64,000 nucleotides of DNA from an uncultured Dyadobacter sp. GTDB taxonomy: Bacteria > Bacteroidota > Bacteroidia > Cytophagales > Spirosomataceae. The stretch covers positions 1-64,000 of the forward strand of contig NZ_CAMLSE010000007.1 of NCBI RefSeq assembly GCF_946482605.1. The letters are read 5' to 3'. The translations under genes were made by a program, and so were the position numbers. Below are positions 27,106 to 34,507 of this stretch, piece by piece (position 1 is the first letter of the stretch; every line of letters begins with the position of its first letter). A model generated the notes under the pieces. It saw nothing but the letters and a program-made list of their open reading frames with translations. It was not told the origin of the DNA and did not search any database.

Positions 27106-27405
27106 ACTTGCCTTGTAAATGGTTGAATCGTTCGAACCTGCAATAAAATCCTATCTATGAGGCCGTAACGCTATACCGCTCCGTTAAAGTTCCGGAACAA
27201 TAATCCTGAAAGAGAACGCAGAAAGGGTATACGTTGGACATCATGGTATATGAAACGAATTCCGGCGCCGATCCGGTACACGAACTGATATTTTTTGTGT
27301 ACTCAAACTTATTTGAAAACTATAATAAATGCTTTGATTGTATTAATTACCGTCAGCGGCATTGGCAGTAGTTTTGTATCGTAGTTTAATCCACATTATT
27401 CTGAT
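27106..27405. other. Intergenic region without a gene
   Basis: A 300-base gap between divergent genes. It holds one -7 box (27369-27376) and a short GTACAC/GTGTAC inverted repeat near 27276-27302. No coding sequence, RNA gene or clear operator was seen. Confidence 0.6.
27369..27376 (+). promoter_or_regulatory. -7 box (TAGTTTTG) for the alcohol dehydrogenase
   Basis: Exact match to TAnnTTTG, 29 bases before the ATG at 27406. Confidence 0.55.
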
Positions 27406-28446
27406 ATGATACAAGCCAAAGCATACGCTGCCCAAACCCCGGAATCGGACCTGACTCCCTGGGACTTTGAAAGAAGGGAAGTAGGACCTCACGATGTCCA
27501 GCTGGAAATATTGTACTGTGGCGTTTGCCATTCCGACCTGCATCAAATTAAGAATGACTGGTTCCCGGGCGTTTTCCCGATGGTACCCGGCCATGAGATC
27601 GTCGGAAAAGTGATCGGCACCGGGGGGCACGTGAAGAAATTCAAAGTGGGCGACTTCGCAGGCGTGGGTTGCATGGTCGACTCCTGCCAGGTTTGCGAAA
27701 ACTGCCAGGACGGTCTGGAACAGTACTGCCTTGATGGCAACACACAGACCTATAACAACCTGGACCGTAGCGGCATCCCTACTTACGGAGGATACTCCAA
27801 CACCATCGTTGTACGGGAAGAATTTGTTCTCCACGTATCCGACAAACTCTCTCTGGCTGCAACCGCTCCGCTGTTGTGCGCCGGTATTACTACCTATTCG
27901 CCATTGCGTCACTGGAAAGTGGGTAAAGGCCACAAACTGGCAGTTCTGGGATTGGGTGGGCTCGGTCACATGGGCGTGAAGTTCGGTGCGGCATTCGGCG
28001 CAGAAGTAACGGTGCTGAGCACATCGGCGTCCAAGGAGGAAGCGGCCCGTGCATTGGGCGCACACCATTTCGTCGTCACTTCCGATCCCGCGCAGGTTGA
28101 AAGCGTGAAAGGGACGTTCGATTTTATTCTCGACACGGTATCTGCCGAGCACGATATGAACCTCTATCTCTCGCTATTGCGTACAAACGGGACGCTCATT
28201 GGCGTGGGCGTGCCCTCGAAACCCTACTCGATCCAGCCATTTTCGTTGCTGGGCGGACGGAAAAGCGTAGCAGGGTCGGGAATCGGAGGTATTGCGGAAA
28301 CCCAGGAAATGCTGGATTTCTGTGCGGAGCACAACATTGTTTCAGATATCGAGCTCATCGACATCAAGGACATCACTGCCTCGTATGAAAGAATGCTGCG
28401 TGGCGATGTACGATACCGGTTTGTGATTGACATGGCGACGTTGTAG
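27406..28446 (+). CDS. Zinc-dependent NAD(P)H alcohol dehydrogenase, cinnamyl-alcohol-dehydrogenase type
   Basis: 346 residues. Catalytic zinc site: Cys41 in CGVCHSD, His63/Glu64 in PGHE, and the Cys of LLCAGIT. The structural zinc site has four cysteines in CMVDSCQVCENCQDGLEQYC. The Rossmann motif is LAVLGLGGLGHMGVKFGAAFGA. The pattern is that of the YahK/CAD family, broad aldehyde reductases using mostly NADPH. It is monocistronic with its own -7 box and a bidirectional terminator after it. Confidence 0.93.
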   Translation: MIQAKAYAAQTPESDLTPWDFERREVGPHDVQLEILYCGVCHSDLHQIKNDWFPGVFPMVPGHEIVGKVIGTGGHVKKFKVGDFAGVGCMVDSCQVCENCQDGLEQYCLDGNTQTYNNLDRSGIPTYGGYSNTIVVREEFVLHVSDKLSLAATAPLLCAGITTYSPLRHWKVGKGHKLAVLGLGGLGHMGVKFGAAFGAEVTVLSTSASKEEAARALGAHHFVVTSDPAQVESVKGTFDFILDTVSAEHDMNLYLSLLRTNGTLIGVGVPSKPYSIQPFSLLGGRKSVAGSGIGGIAETQEMLDFCAEHNIVSDIELIDIKDITASYERMLRGDVRYRFVIDMATL

Positions 28447-28570
28447 TGGCATTTTATCGGAGTAAATCTTGTTTGCACCGAAGAGCTGCCTCTCCGCTGA
28501 GGGACACTACCCGAAAAATGCCACGCGCATCTGATGGAGTCCGCTCGTTCATTCCGAATTTTAGAAGTTA

Positions 28571-28602
28571 CCAAAAAGCCGGATGAGTGTCCGGCTTTTT
28601 TG
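28571..28602. terminator. Bidirectional rho-independent terminator
   Basis: CCAAAAAGCCGGA and TCCGGCTTTTTTGG form a stem with U-runs in both directions. It lies between the convergent dehydrogenase (stop 28446) and the 228-residue gene (stop 28647). Confidence 0.88.
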
Positions 28603-28646
28603 GTAAGGAAGGTGACCGTGTGGCCGGAAAATTAATGCTTACGCGA

Positions 28647-29333
28647 TCAGCGAGCTTCCTTTCCGCCGGAACATATCAGAGCAATGCCTTCGGTGCGATA
28701 GCAACCCTTGGGAAGCTCGTGAATAAACGTATCCCATTTTTTGCGCAATCCTAAGTTTGCCTCTAAAAAAGCCTCAAAATTATCGATCAACTTAGCCTCT
28801 GGTACCGATAGCTGGTTGTGGGGAGACCAGTAGTCCTTCATACTGTACCTCAACGGATTGGAGTATTCCAGTGATACGACATAACCGTCGAATCCCAGCT
28901 GCCAGCCCTTAATGTTTGCTTGGCCCGGAATATCAAAAAGCGCGACATCCATCGCCCGCTCGTAAATTCGCCTGGCTATAATTGTGTCAATAGCAATGCG
29001 CTTAGTGAAAAACTTTTCTTTTTTTACCGGAGTCGAGGATGGGTTCGGATCATATTCAGATGTGTAGCTGACCAATTCACCGAGAAATGTGTTTTGATTG
29101 CCCGTCCATATTTCTACCAATTGATTTCGACACCAGAAGCGAAAACGAAGCTGGTCGCTCGATCTCATCAGATCTTTCAGCCCAATTTTGACAGCATTCG
29201 CCTTGTACAGGCTGTATGCGGCAGTTGTGTCGATCGTTTTATCTGCCGCTATCATCGGCGGAGCGCTCTGAGCCTTTGCCATGTCGCATAAGACAAGAAG
29301 AACGGCGATATTAAAAAGAATTTTCAGTTTCAT
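28647..29333 (-). CDS. Secreted hypothetical protein, 228 residues
   Basis: Signal peptide MKLKILFNIAVLLVLCDMAKAQ. The mature part has no recognised domain. It contains an isolated Cys near RFRFWCRNQL and two near the C-terminus (KGCYRTEGIALICSGG) that could form a disulfide. Base composition looks more A/T-rich than the dehydrogenase to its left, like the MFS and GntR genes that follow. It lies 67 bases downstream of the MFS gene and may be a separate unit. Confidence 0.6.
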   Translation of the reverse strand: MKLKILFNIAVLLVLCDMAKAQSAPPMIAADKTIDTTAAYSLYKANAVKIGLKDLMRSSDQLRFRFWCRNQLVEIWTGNQNTFLGELVSYTSEYDPNPSSTPVKKEKFFTKRIAIDTIIARRIYERAMDVALFDIPGQANIKGWQLGFDGYVVSLEYSNPLRYSMKDYWSPHNQLSVPEAKLIDNFEAFLEANLGLRKKWDTFIHELPKGCYRTEGIALICSGGKEAR

Positions 29334-29400
29334 AGCGCAGTCAATTAGGATGAATATCGGGACTCAGTATTTGCAAAGCAACCCGAAAGAACCAGACCGT

Positions 29401-30618
29401 TTACTCGGTAGTCGCTTTCAGCTTGGGAAGAAAACCAGTAACAATGCCAATCAGCGGTAAGAATGCTATGACGTGAAATACATAGACAATGCTCGTTGCA
29501 TCAGCTAAGTTACCAAGTATTGCTGATCCAATTCCGCCCATTCCAAACATGAGGCCAAAAAATAAGCCTGCAATTAAGCCCACTTTACCAGGAACCAACT
29601 CCTGAGCATATACGACAATTGCAGAAAACGCCGACGCGATGATCAGGCCGATGCAAACGGATAGGATGGTTGTCCAAAAAAGATTCGCATAGGGCAGCAG
29701 CAATGTAAACGGCGCTGCACCTAAAATTGAAATCCAAATAATATACTTCCGGCCGAACCGATCTCCCAACGGTCCGCCGATCAATGTACCGACGGCAACT
29801 GCACCCAAAAAGATAAACAATTGTATTTGAGAAGCCTGAACAGAAATATTGAATTTTTCGATCAGAAAGAAAGTATAGTAGCTGGTCATGCCTGCCAGAT
29901 ACACATATTTTGAAAATATCAGCGCCATCAGGATAAACAAAGTGAAGATCGCCTTGTTCCGTGTCACGGATGGATTGAATGATGAACCCGAATGTACTTT
30001 TTTAGGCGGAGCAGACCTGTTATACCATTTGCCAATGGCAATGGCCAATATTCCCCCGACTATTGCTACTGCTGAAAACCATGCTAAGTTTCCCTGGCCA
30101 TACGGGGCCACAATTACTGCAACCAGCAGCGGGCCAATCGCCGAGCCACTGTTTCCCCCCAGCTGAAAAACCGATTGGGCCAGGCCACGTCTGCCGCCGG
30201 ATGCCAGGTAGGCAATACGGGATGACTCAGGATGAAAAATAGAAGAGCCTACTCCAATCAGACAGACGGCTATTAAAACCCAAGCAAATGACGAAGCCCA
30301 GGTGAGTGCCAATATTCCCAAAAGCGTAAATCCCATTCCTGCTGCTATCGAAAATGGCTTTGGATGCTTATCAGTATACAAGCCTACGAATGGCTGTAAC
30401 AGAGAGGCTGTTAACTGATACACCAAGGTCACTATCCCGATCTGGGCAAAGTTTAAATGAAACTCTTCCTTTAACATGGGATAAATGGAGGAGATAACGG
30501 CTTGTAAAATATCATTTGCCAAATGGGCAAGGCTAACGGCAGCTAATATCGGATACACGGTTTTATTGACCGGGTTTTGTAACGGCTGAACTGTTTTGTC
30601 GTAAGTTTTATTCATCAT
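29401..30618 (-). CDS. MFS transporter, fosmidomycin-resistance (Fsr)-like
   Basis: 405 residues with about 12 hydrophobic helices. Early motifs (LAAVSLAHLANDILQAVISSIYPMLKEEFHLNFAQIGIVTLVYQLTASLLQPFVGLYTDKHPKP) and VGSSIFHPESSRIAYLASGGRRGLAQSVFQLGGNSGSAIGPLL are those of the Fsr efflux family, inner-membrane drug/H+ antiporters. The start is the ATG at 30618 or the next codon. The operator copy at 30615-30629 overlaps the start codon. It lies 25 bases after the GntR gene, so the pair forms an operon or regulon. Confidence 0.87.
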   Translation of the reverse strand: MMNKTYDKTVQPLQNPVNKTVYPILAAVSLAHLANDILQAVISSIYPMLKEEFHLNFAQIGIVTLVYQLTASLLQPFVGLYTDKHPKPFSIAAGMGFTLLGILALTWASSFAWVLIAVCLIGVGSSIFHPESSRIAYLASGGRRGLAQSVFQLGGNSGSAIGPLLVAVIVAPYGQGNLAWFSAVAIVGGILAIAIGKWYNRSAPPKKVHSGSSFNPSVTRNKAIFTLFILMALIFSKYVYLAGMTSYYTFFLIEKFNISVQASQIQLFIFLGAVAVGTLIGGPLGDRFGRKYIIWISILGAAPFTLLLPYANLFWTTILSVCIGLIIASAFSAIVVYAQELVPGKVGLIAGLFFGLMFGMGGIGSAILGNLADATSIVYVFHVIAFLPLIGIVTGFLPKLKATTE

Positions 30619-30629
30619 ATCATCTGATG
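30615..30629. promoter_or_regulatory. Candidate GntR operator, copy 1
   Basis: TCATATCATCTGATG, with core CATC-T-GATG, is identical over 15 bases to the site at 31311-31325. It overlaps the MFS start codon, where a bound repressor would block transcription or translation. Confidence 0.6.
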
Positions 30630-30643
30630 TTTAATCGTAAATT

Positions 30644-31306
30644 TTATGAATACTGAGTTTGGCTTAAAATTTGGGTGATCGCTTCTTGTGCCTTGTCAGC
30701 ATCACGTTTTTTAATGCTTTTGAACAAGGATTTATGAAGGTTATGGCTTTGAACAAATGAGGCGGTGTCTGCATAATACTGATGGAACCAGCTATTGAGC
30801 GGAGCTGAAAACGCTTTATAGATATCCCTAAGAATATCATTACCGCAGGCGTCGGCAATACTTAAATGAAAGTCGATATCAAACTTAATGCAGTCGTTTA
30901 AATTTCCGTCCAAAGCGGCGGCTCCTCGTTGATCAAGCAATTTTTCCATTTCATCCAGCTGATGCTGACTGGAATGCTGGGCAGCTTTCCGAACAATCTG
31001 AACTTCCAAAAGGCGGCGAACTTCATCAATATCATGTGCCTGGGCACGTTTTAGTCGATCCTCTAATGTCTCGGTGCTGCTTACGCTGGCCTCCACAAAT
31101 GTTCCAACTCCCTGCTGCACCCGCAAAAAACCTGCGTTGGCAAGCATTCGGACAGCCTCTCGGATTGTCGATCGGCCGACCCCATACAACTTCATTAAAT
31201 CAGCTTCAATCGGCAGTTGCTGATCGACAGCAAATTGCTGATTCTGAATACCAACCCTAATTTGATTGGCGACTTCATCCGCTAATGACGTTTTTCTAAT
31301 CATCAT
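30644..31306 (-). CDS. GntR/FadR-family transcriptional regulator (FCD domain)
   Basis: 220 residues. A winged helix occupies 8-70 (LPIEADLMKLYGVGRSTIREAVRMLANAGFLRVQQGVGTFV). An all-helical FCD domain (about 85-215) shows metal-ligand motifs FDIDFHLSIADACGN and SHNLHKSLF. It probably represses itself and the downstream MFS gene through the duplicated 15-base site; the inducer would be a small carboxylate or drug, unknown here. The start is ATG at 31306, five bases from operator copy 2. Composition is A/T-rich relative to flanking loci. Confidence 0.88.
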   Translation of the reverse strand: MMIRKTSLADEVANQIRVGIQNQQFAVDQQLPIEADLMKLYGVGRSTIREAVRMLANAGFLRVQQGVGTFVEASVSSTETLEDRLKRAQAHDIDEVRRLLEVQIVRKAAQHSSQHQLDEMEKLLDQRGAAALDGNLNDCIKFDIDFHLSIADACGNDILRDIYKAFSAPLNSWFHQYYADTASFVQSHNLHKSLFKSIKKRDADKAQEAITQILSQTQYS

Positions 31307-31310
31307 AAGA

Positions 31311-31325
31311 TCATATCATCTGATG
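31311..31325. promoter_or_regulatory. Candidate GntR operator, copy 2
   Basis: Identical 15-mer TCATATCATCTGATG, five bases upstream of the GntR start codon. Extended on the right to CATCTGATGA it is a near-perfect inverted repeat. Confidence 0.6.
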
Positions 31326-31416
31326 ACCAAAGGTAGTAAAAGAATAATATTTAGTGGCACCACAAAAGAAAAAACCTGCAATCTTTTGATTTACAGGTCT
31401 TTACTACGTCATCCAG

Positions 31417-31489
31417 TGACCCCGCTGAGGTTCGAACTCAGGACCCACAGATTAAGAGTCTGTTGCTCTACCAACTGAGCTACGGAGTC
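31417..31489 (-). tRNA. tRNA-Lys (anticodon CUU)
   Basis: Minus strand, 73 nt. Acceptor arms GACTCCG and CGGGGTC pair with one G-T pair; discriminator A. The D-arm is GCTCAGTTGGTAGAGC, the anticodon arm ACAGA-CTCTTAA-TCTGT gives CUU, and the T-arm CTGAGTTCGAACCTCAG is standard. CCA is not encoded. The gene stands alone between the GntR and HxlR genes. Confidence 0.96.
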
Positions 31490-31552
31490 AAATTGCTGAT
31501 TATATGATAGTTAGCTTATAAATTTATCAAATATTTTGTCTCGATTTTTCAA

Positions 31553-31576
31553 TGTTGCAGTACATGTTGCAGTACA
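31553..31576. repeat. 12-bp tandem duplication near tRNA-Lys
   Basis: TGTTGCAGTACA occurs twice without spacer, 64 bases from the tRNA 5' end. No integrase is present; it may be a remnant of an attachment region or a chance duplication. Confidence 0.6.
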
Positions 31577-31667
31577 ACCAACGTTACCGTCCGGTCCATT
31601 CCACGAGCGATTTCTAAATATAACCATTAATGTATAAAATCTAAATTTACGCCGGTGCGGGCGTCAT

Positions 31668-32039
31668 TTATTTACCATCCCCCGCAAACACTTCCTTGTG
31701 GGCATCACCCCAGGCCTCCATCGCGTACCACACCGGACTCAGCCTTTGCGCCCAATCCGTCAGTTCGTATTCCACACGCACCGGCACTTCCGCATGAACG
31801 GTCCGATTGATTAACCCCGCATTACCCAGCTCCTTCAATTGCATTGTCAGCATGCGTTCGCTGATATTGGGGAGCTCGTCACGCAGTTCGCTGAAACGCT
31901 TCCTTTTAAGATTGAGCTTGTAAAGAATGAGCATTTTCCAGCGGCCGCCCAGCACGTCGAGGGCATACACCATTCCGCAAAAATCATTCAGGACGTGGCG
32001 ATTGATATTGTTCGTCGATGTTTCTTTTCTCCCTGACAT
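31668..32039 (-). CDS. HxlR-family winged-helix regulator
   Basis: 123 residues from the ATG at 32039; an in-frame GTG at 32060 would add seven residues. The HxlR core is clear: ALDVLGGRWKMLILYKL, RFSELRDELPNISERMLTMQLKELGNAGLINRTVHAEVPVRVEYELTDW, SPVWYAMEAWGDAH. Many members sense electrophiles or quinones through a Cys near the N-terminus; here a Cys lies in DFCGMV. It is divergent from the flavodoxin-fold reductase at 32139, sharing a 99-base region with a palindromic double promoter. This is the usual HxlR/reductase arrangement. Confidence 0.9.
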   Translation of the reverse strand: MSGRKETSTNNINRHVLNDFCGMVYALDVLGGRWKMLILYKLNLKRKRFSELRDELPNISERMLTMQLKELGNAGLINRTVHAEVPVRVEYELTDWAQRLSPVWYAMEAWGDAHKEVFAGDGK

Positions 32040-32089
32040 ACTTTTTTGTTCGTTACCCACAATGGGTTGTTCGTTTCATATTTCCCTCC

Positions 32090-32109
32090 GGACAAAACTA
32101 ATTTTGTCC
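32090..32109. promoter_or_regulatory. Palindromic divergent promoter between hxlR and the reductase gene
   Basis: GGACAAAACTAATTTTGTCC is an 8-bp perfect inverted repeat with a four-base centre. Plus strand TAATTTTG (32099-32106) and minus strand TAGTTTTG (32100-32093) are both exact -7 boxes inside it. The direct repeat TTGTTCGTT also occurs twice nearby, starting at 32046 and 32067. One protein binding here would affect both genes. Confidence 0.6.
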
Positions 32110-32138
32110 ATTCTTAATTTCAAAACCCGTTTTTTCGC

Positions 32139-32807
32139 ATGAAAGTATTGCTTGTTTATGCCCACCCGGAACCGAAAAGCTTCAATGGCGCGATGTACCT
32201 AACAGCACAGGATATTCTTTTGTCGTCCGGGCATGAGGTAGTGTGCTCGGATCTTTACCAGATGAATTTCAATGCCGTCTCCGGCCCCCGCAATTTCATT
32301 CAGCTTAATAACCCGCATTTTTACAAACAACAGCAGGAAGAGCTCCATGCCACCGAAAATGGATACTTTGCGGGCGACATTGCTTCCGAACAGGCCAAAC
32401 TCCAATGGTGCGATGTGATGATCTGGCAATTCCCCCTTTGGTGGTTTAGCGTACCGGGCATCTTAAAGGGATGGGTAGACCGTGTTTTCGCGATGGGACG
32501 CACCTATGGACAGGGTAAGCTGTATGAAAACGGCGTTTTTCAGGGCAAGAAAGCATTACTTTCGCTCACGACCGGCGGATATGCCGGCGACTATCAGGCG
32601 GATGGCCTGCAGGGCGAGCTTTCGGGAATATTGAGGCCGCTAAACCGCGGTATCCTGCAATTCACCGGGTTTACCGTGCTCGAACCCCATACCGTGTACG
32701 GCCCGGCCCGGCTGTCCCCCGAGCAACGTGCAGCCGAGCTTTCCCGATGGCAGCAGCGTTTGCAGCGGATCGAAACGGAAGAAGGTATACAAGTTGGCCG
32801 ATACTAG
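32139..32807 (+). CDS. NAD(P)H-dependent flavodoxin-fold oxidoreductase (NQO1/KefF/MdaB type)
   Basis: 222 residues. MKVLLVYAHPEPKSFNGAMY is the FMN/FAD phosphate-binding start; QWCDVMIWQFPLWWFSVPGILKGWVDRVFAMG is the hallmark of this quinone reductase family. It catalyses two-electron quinone reduction in the cytoplasm. It is divergent from the HxlR regulator, which probably controls it. It ends convergent to the metallo-beta-lactamase-fold gene, 44 bases apart. Confidence 0.92.
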   Translation: MKVLLVYAHPEPKSFNGAMYLTAQDILLSSGHEVVCSDLYQMNFNAVSGPRNFIQLNNPHFYKQQQEELHATENGYFAGDIASEQAKLQWCDVMIWQFPLWWFSVPGILKGWVDRVFAMGRTYGQGKLYENGVFQGKKALLSLTTGGYAGDYQADGLQGELSGILRPLNRGILQFTGFTVLEPHTVYGPARLSPEQRAAELSRWQQRLQRIETEEGIQVGRY

Positions 32808-32851
32808 GAAATCACAAAGGAAACTGCGGGTCACTAACGCAGCCGCGCATT

Positions 32852-34108
32852 TCATCGGGCGGCATAAGGCCCGTGTATGGATCTGATTTTGAGCTCCTCG
32901 TTGGAGTCATCCAGGACAAATACCCGATAGCTATCTCCCCCGTTAGCGACACGCACTACCACATGTCCGCTGTTGCTTTTCAGCCGGTCGAGCATTTCGC
33001 CGATCACGAGCTTGTTGGCTTCCAGCATTCCGGTTGCAAATACGTCGCGCTCACCCTGGTAGATGCGCTGGGAGTAAATCCGGTCGAGTACGTCGTGGCC
33101 GGGGTGATCGGATGACCACACGGGTATCACCAGCACGCGGGGCCGCAATGCGCCGAGCAGGAAGTCATTCTGAGAGTCGCGGTTACCATGATGGTCCAGG
33201 ATATGCACATCCACCGGTCCGACCGCCCTGGCAACCGGTGTTTCCACGTCGTGCCATGCCGGTACCCCGGGTTGCAGTACGCCCGGCGTGTCGCCTCCTG
33301 TAAAATAGTCAAACTTGCCGTAGCTGATCCTGGTGGCAATGCTGCACATGTTTTCGCTCGGATACTGTTCGGGGCGCAGGTCTTTCAGCTCGGGAAAATG
33401 TTTGCGGGTTCCATTCCCTACGCCCGTCCAGATCTCTCCATTGGCCGAAATATTTCGGATCTGGAACGAGTTGCGGTATTTGTCGGGATTCCGCAGCAAT
33501 GCGATCTGGTCACCGCGACCCGGAACGCTTGCCTCTACACGTAACCCATTGTTTTTCACCTGCCAATCCAGAAAACGCCGGTAGTTGCGCATCATCGTGT
33601 CGGTTACAGGCCGCGGATAGGTGTAATCCGGCCAGCCACGGTCGATGATCTTTTTCACGGGTACAAACTCTGCTACCTCGGTAATGCCCGCCAGCGCATA
33701 GCCTGCCGCGGACTTTTTGGAGACAGACGCGGGAGTACCCATGTGATCGTCATGGAAATGGGTGATCAATGCATAGTCCACCACGGGTGTTTTCGCTACT
33801 TTACGGATGTACCGGGCGATCCATTCTCCGGGTTGCCGCTCGGGGCCCGGAACGGCGGGCGTATTGCGCGGGCTCATCGTGCGCGCCTCCGTAGGATCGA
33901 GCGCTCCGGCATCGACCAACAGGGTGGTGCCGTCCGGAAGGATCAGGAAAGTCGCATTGCCCCTGCCCGTGTTGATGTGATGGATATCCATTTCACCCTC
34001 CTGCCAGGCGGGTAAGGTTTGACCCGCATTTTGCGCAAAACAGACGGGCGCACTGCCGCCCAGGAGCAGGACTAGCAGGCCATTCTTTAAAATAGTGGTG
34101 TATCTCAT
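32852..34108 (-). CDS. Secreted metallo-beta-lactamase-fold hydrolase (ComEC/Rec2-like branch)
   Basis: 418 residues. Signal peptide about 1-25 (LLVLLLGGSAPVCFAQ). The MBL fold begins IHHINTGRGNATFLILPDGTTLLVDAGA; the zinc motif HFHDDH is at 117-122, with further ligands in GGDTPG and ILDHHGN. The sequence resembles ComEC-like MBL hydrolases, possible phosphodiesterases; the substrate is unknown. It lies downstream of SusD2 and the 105-residue gene on the same strand, so it may belong to uptake locus 2. Confidence 0.8.
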   Translation of the reverse strand: MRYTTILKNGLLVLLLGGSAPVCFAQNAGQTLPAWQEGEMDIHHINTGRGNATFLILPDGTTLLVDAGALDPTEARTMSPRNTPAVPGPERQPGEWIARYIRKVAKTPVVDYALITHFHDDHMGTPASVSKKSAAGYALAGITEVAEFVPVKKIIDRGWPDYTYPRPVTDTMMRNYRRFLDWQVKNNGLRVEASVPGRGDQIALLRNPDKYRNSFQIRNISANGEIWTGVGNGTRKHFPELKDLRPEQYPSENMCSIATRISYGKFDYFTGGDTPGVLQPGVPAWHDVETPVARAVGPVDVHILDHHGNRDSQNDFLLGALRPRVLVIPVWSSDHPGHDVLDRIYSQRIYQGERDVFATGMLEANKLVIGEMLDRLKSNSGHVVVRVANGGDSYRVFVLDDSNEELKIRSIHGPYAAR

Positions 34109-34126
34109 GACAGTTTATTGAAGGGT

Positions 34127-34444
34127 TCAGCTTTGTACTTCCAATTCATTCATCTTGTCAAATTCGCGGATCGTTTTTCTGATCTGCTTTCGGGCTACCC
34201 CGCTGTATTGTATCTGTAATAATCCCGCCTTTTCAGGATCCAGGCTCTTCAACTTCCAGTATTTGGGGTGTGTAGGCCCGATCGGTGCCCGGAAATCCTC
34301 ATCCTTAGGTTCTTTGATCAAAACATCAACCTGGATACTCACTTTGGAGAGGTCGCTTGCCAGCACCCCTTCTACCATTACTTTCACGGCTCTGCCGGTT
34401 TCTAAATTAAATACTTTTTCGTGTGTCATCTTCAATCCAAACAT
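34127..34444 (-). CDS. Hypothetical protein, 105 residues
   Basis: Cytoplasmic by appearance, with no signal. It contains VFNLETGRAVKVMVEGVLASDLSKVSIQVDVLIKEP and a C-terminal basic helix (VARKQIRKTIREF). No known domain was recognised. The start may be ATG at 34444 or the next Met five codons later. An inverted repeat around a -7 box lies directly upstream, and the MBL gene starts 18 bases after its stop, so it looks like the first gene of a short regulated unit. Confidence 0.6.
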   Translation of the reverse strand: MFGLKMTHEKVFNLETGRAVKVMVEGVLASDLSKVSIQVDVLIKEPKDEDFRAPIGPTHPKYWKLKSLDPEKAGLLQIQYSGVARKQIRKTIREFDKMNELEVQS

Positions 34445-34445
34445 A

Positions 34446-34475
34446 ATTCCGGCCCCAAAGGTAAGGAGCCGGAAT
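34446..34475 (-). promoter_or_regulatory. -7 box inside an inverted repeat, upstream of the 105-residue gene
   Basis: ATTCCGGC (34446-34453) and GCCGGAAT (34468-34475) are perfectly complementary and flank the minus-strand box TACCTTTG (34456-34463), an exact TAnnTTTG. The arrangement suits a repressor covering the promoter; alternatively it is an RNA hairpin after susD2, though no U-run follows. Confidence 0.5.
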
Positions 34476-34507
34476 AAGATTGAAGAAGCTTTAACAATAT
34501 CTTAATC

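Noticed and set aside
27343..28152. 269-residue minus-strand frame over the alcohol dehydrogenase
   Set aside because: The plus strand encodes a complete zinc dehydrogenase with all metal ligands; the antisense frame has no domain.
31266..31667. Integrase gene or attachment site at tRNA-Lys
   Set aside because: No integrase reading frame and no duplicated tRNA 3' end could be found within the window; only the 12-bp tandem repeat was kept as an observation.
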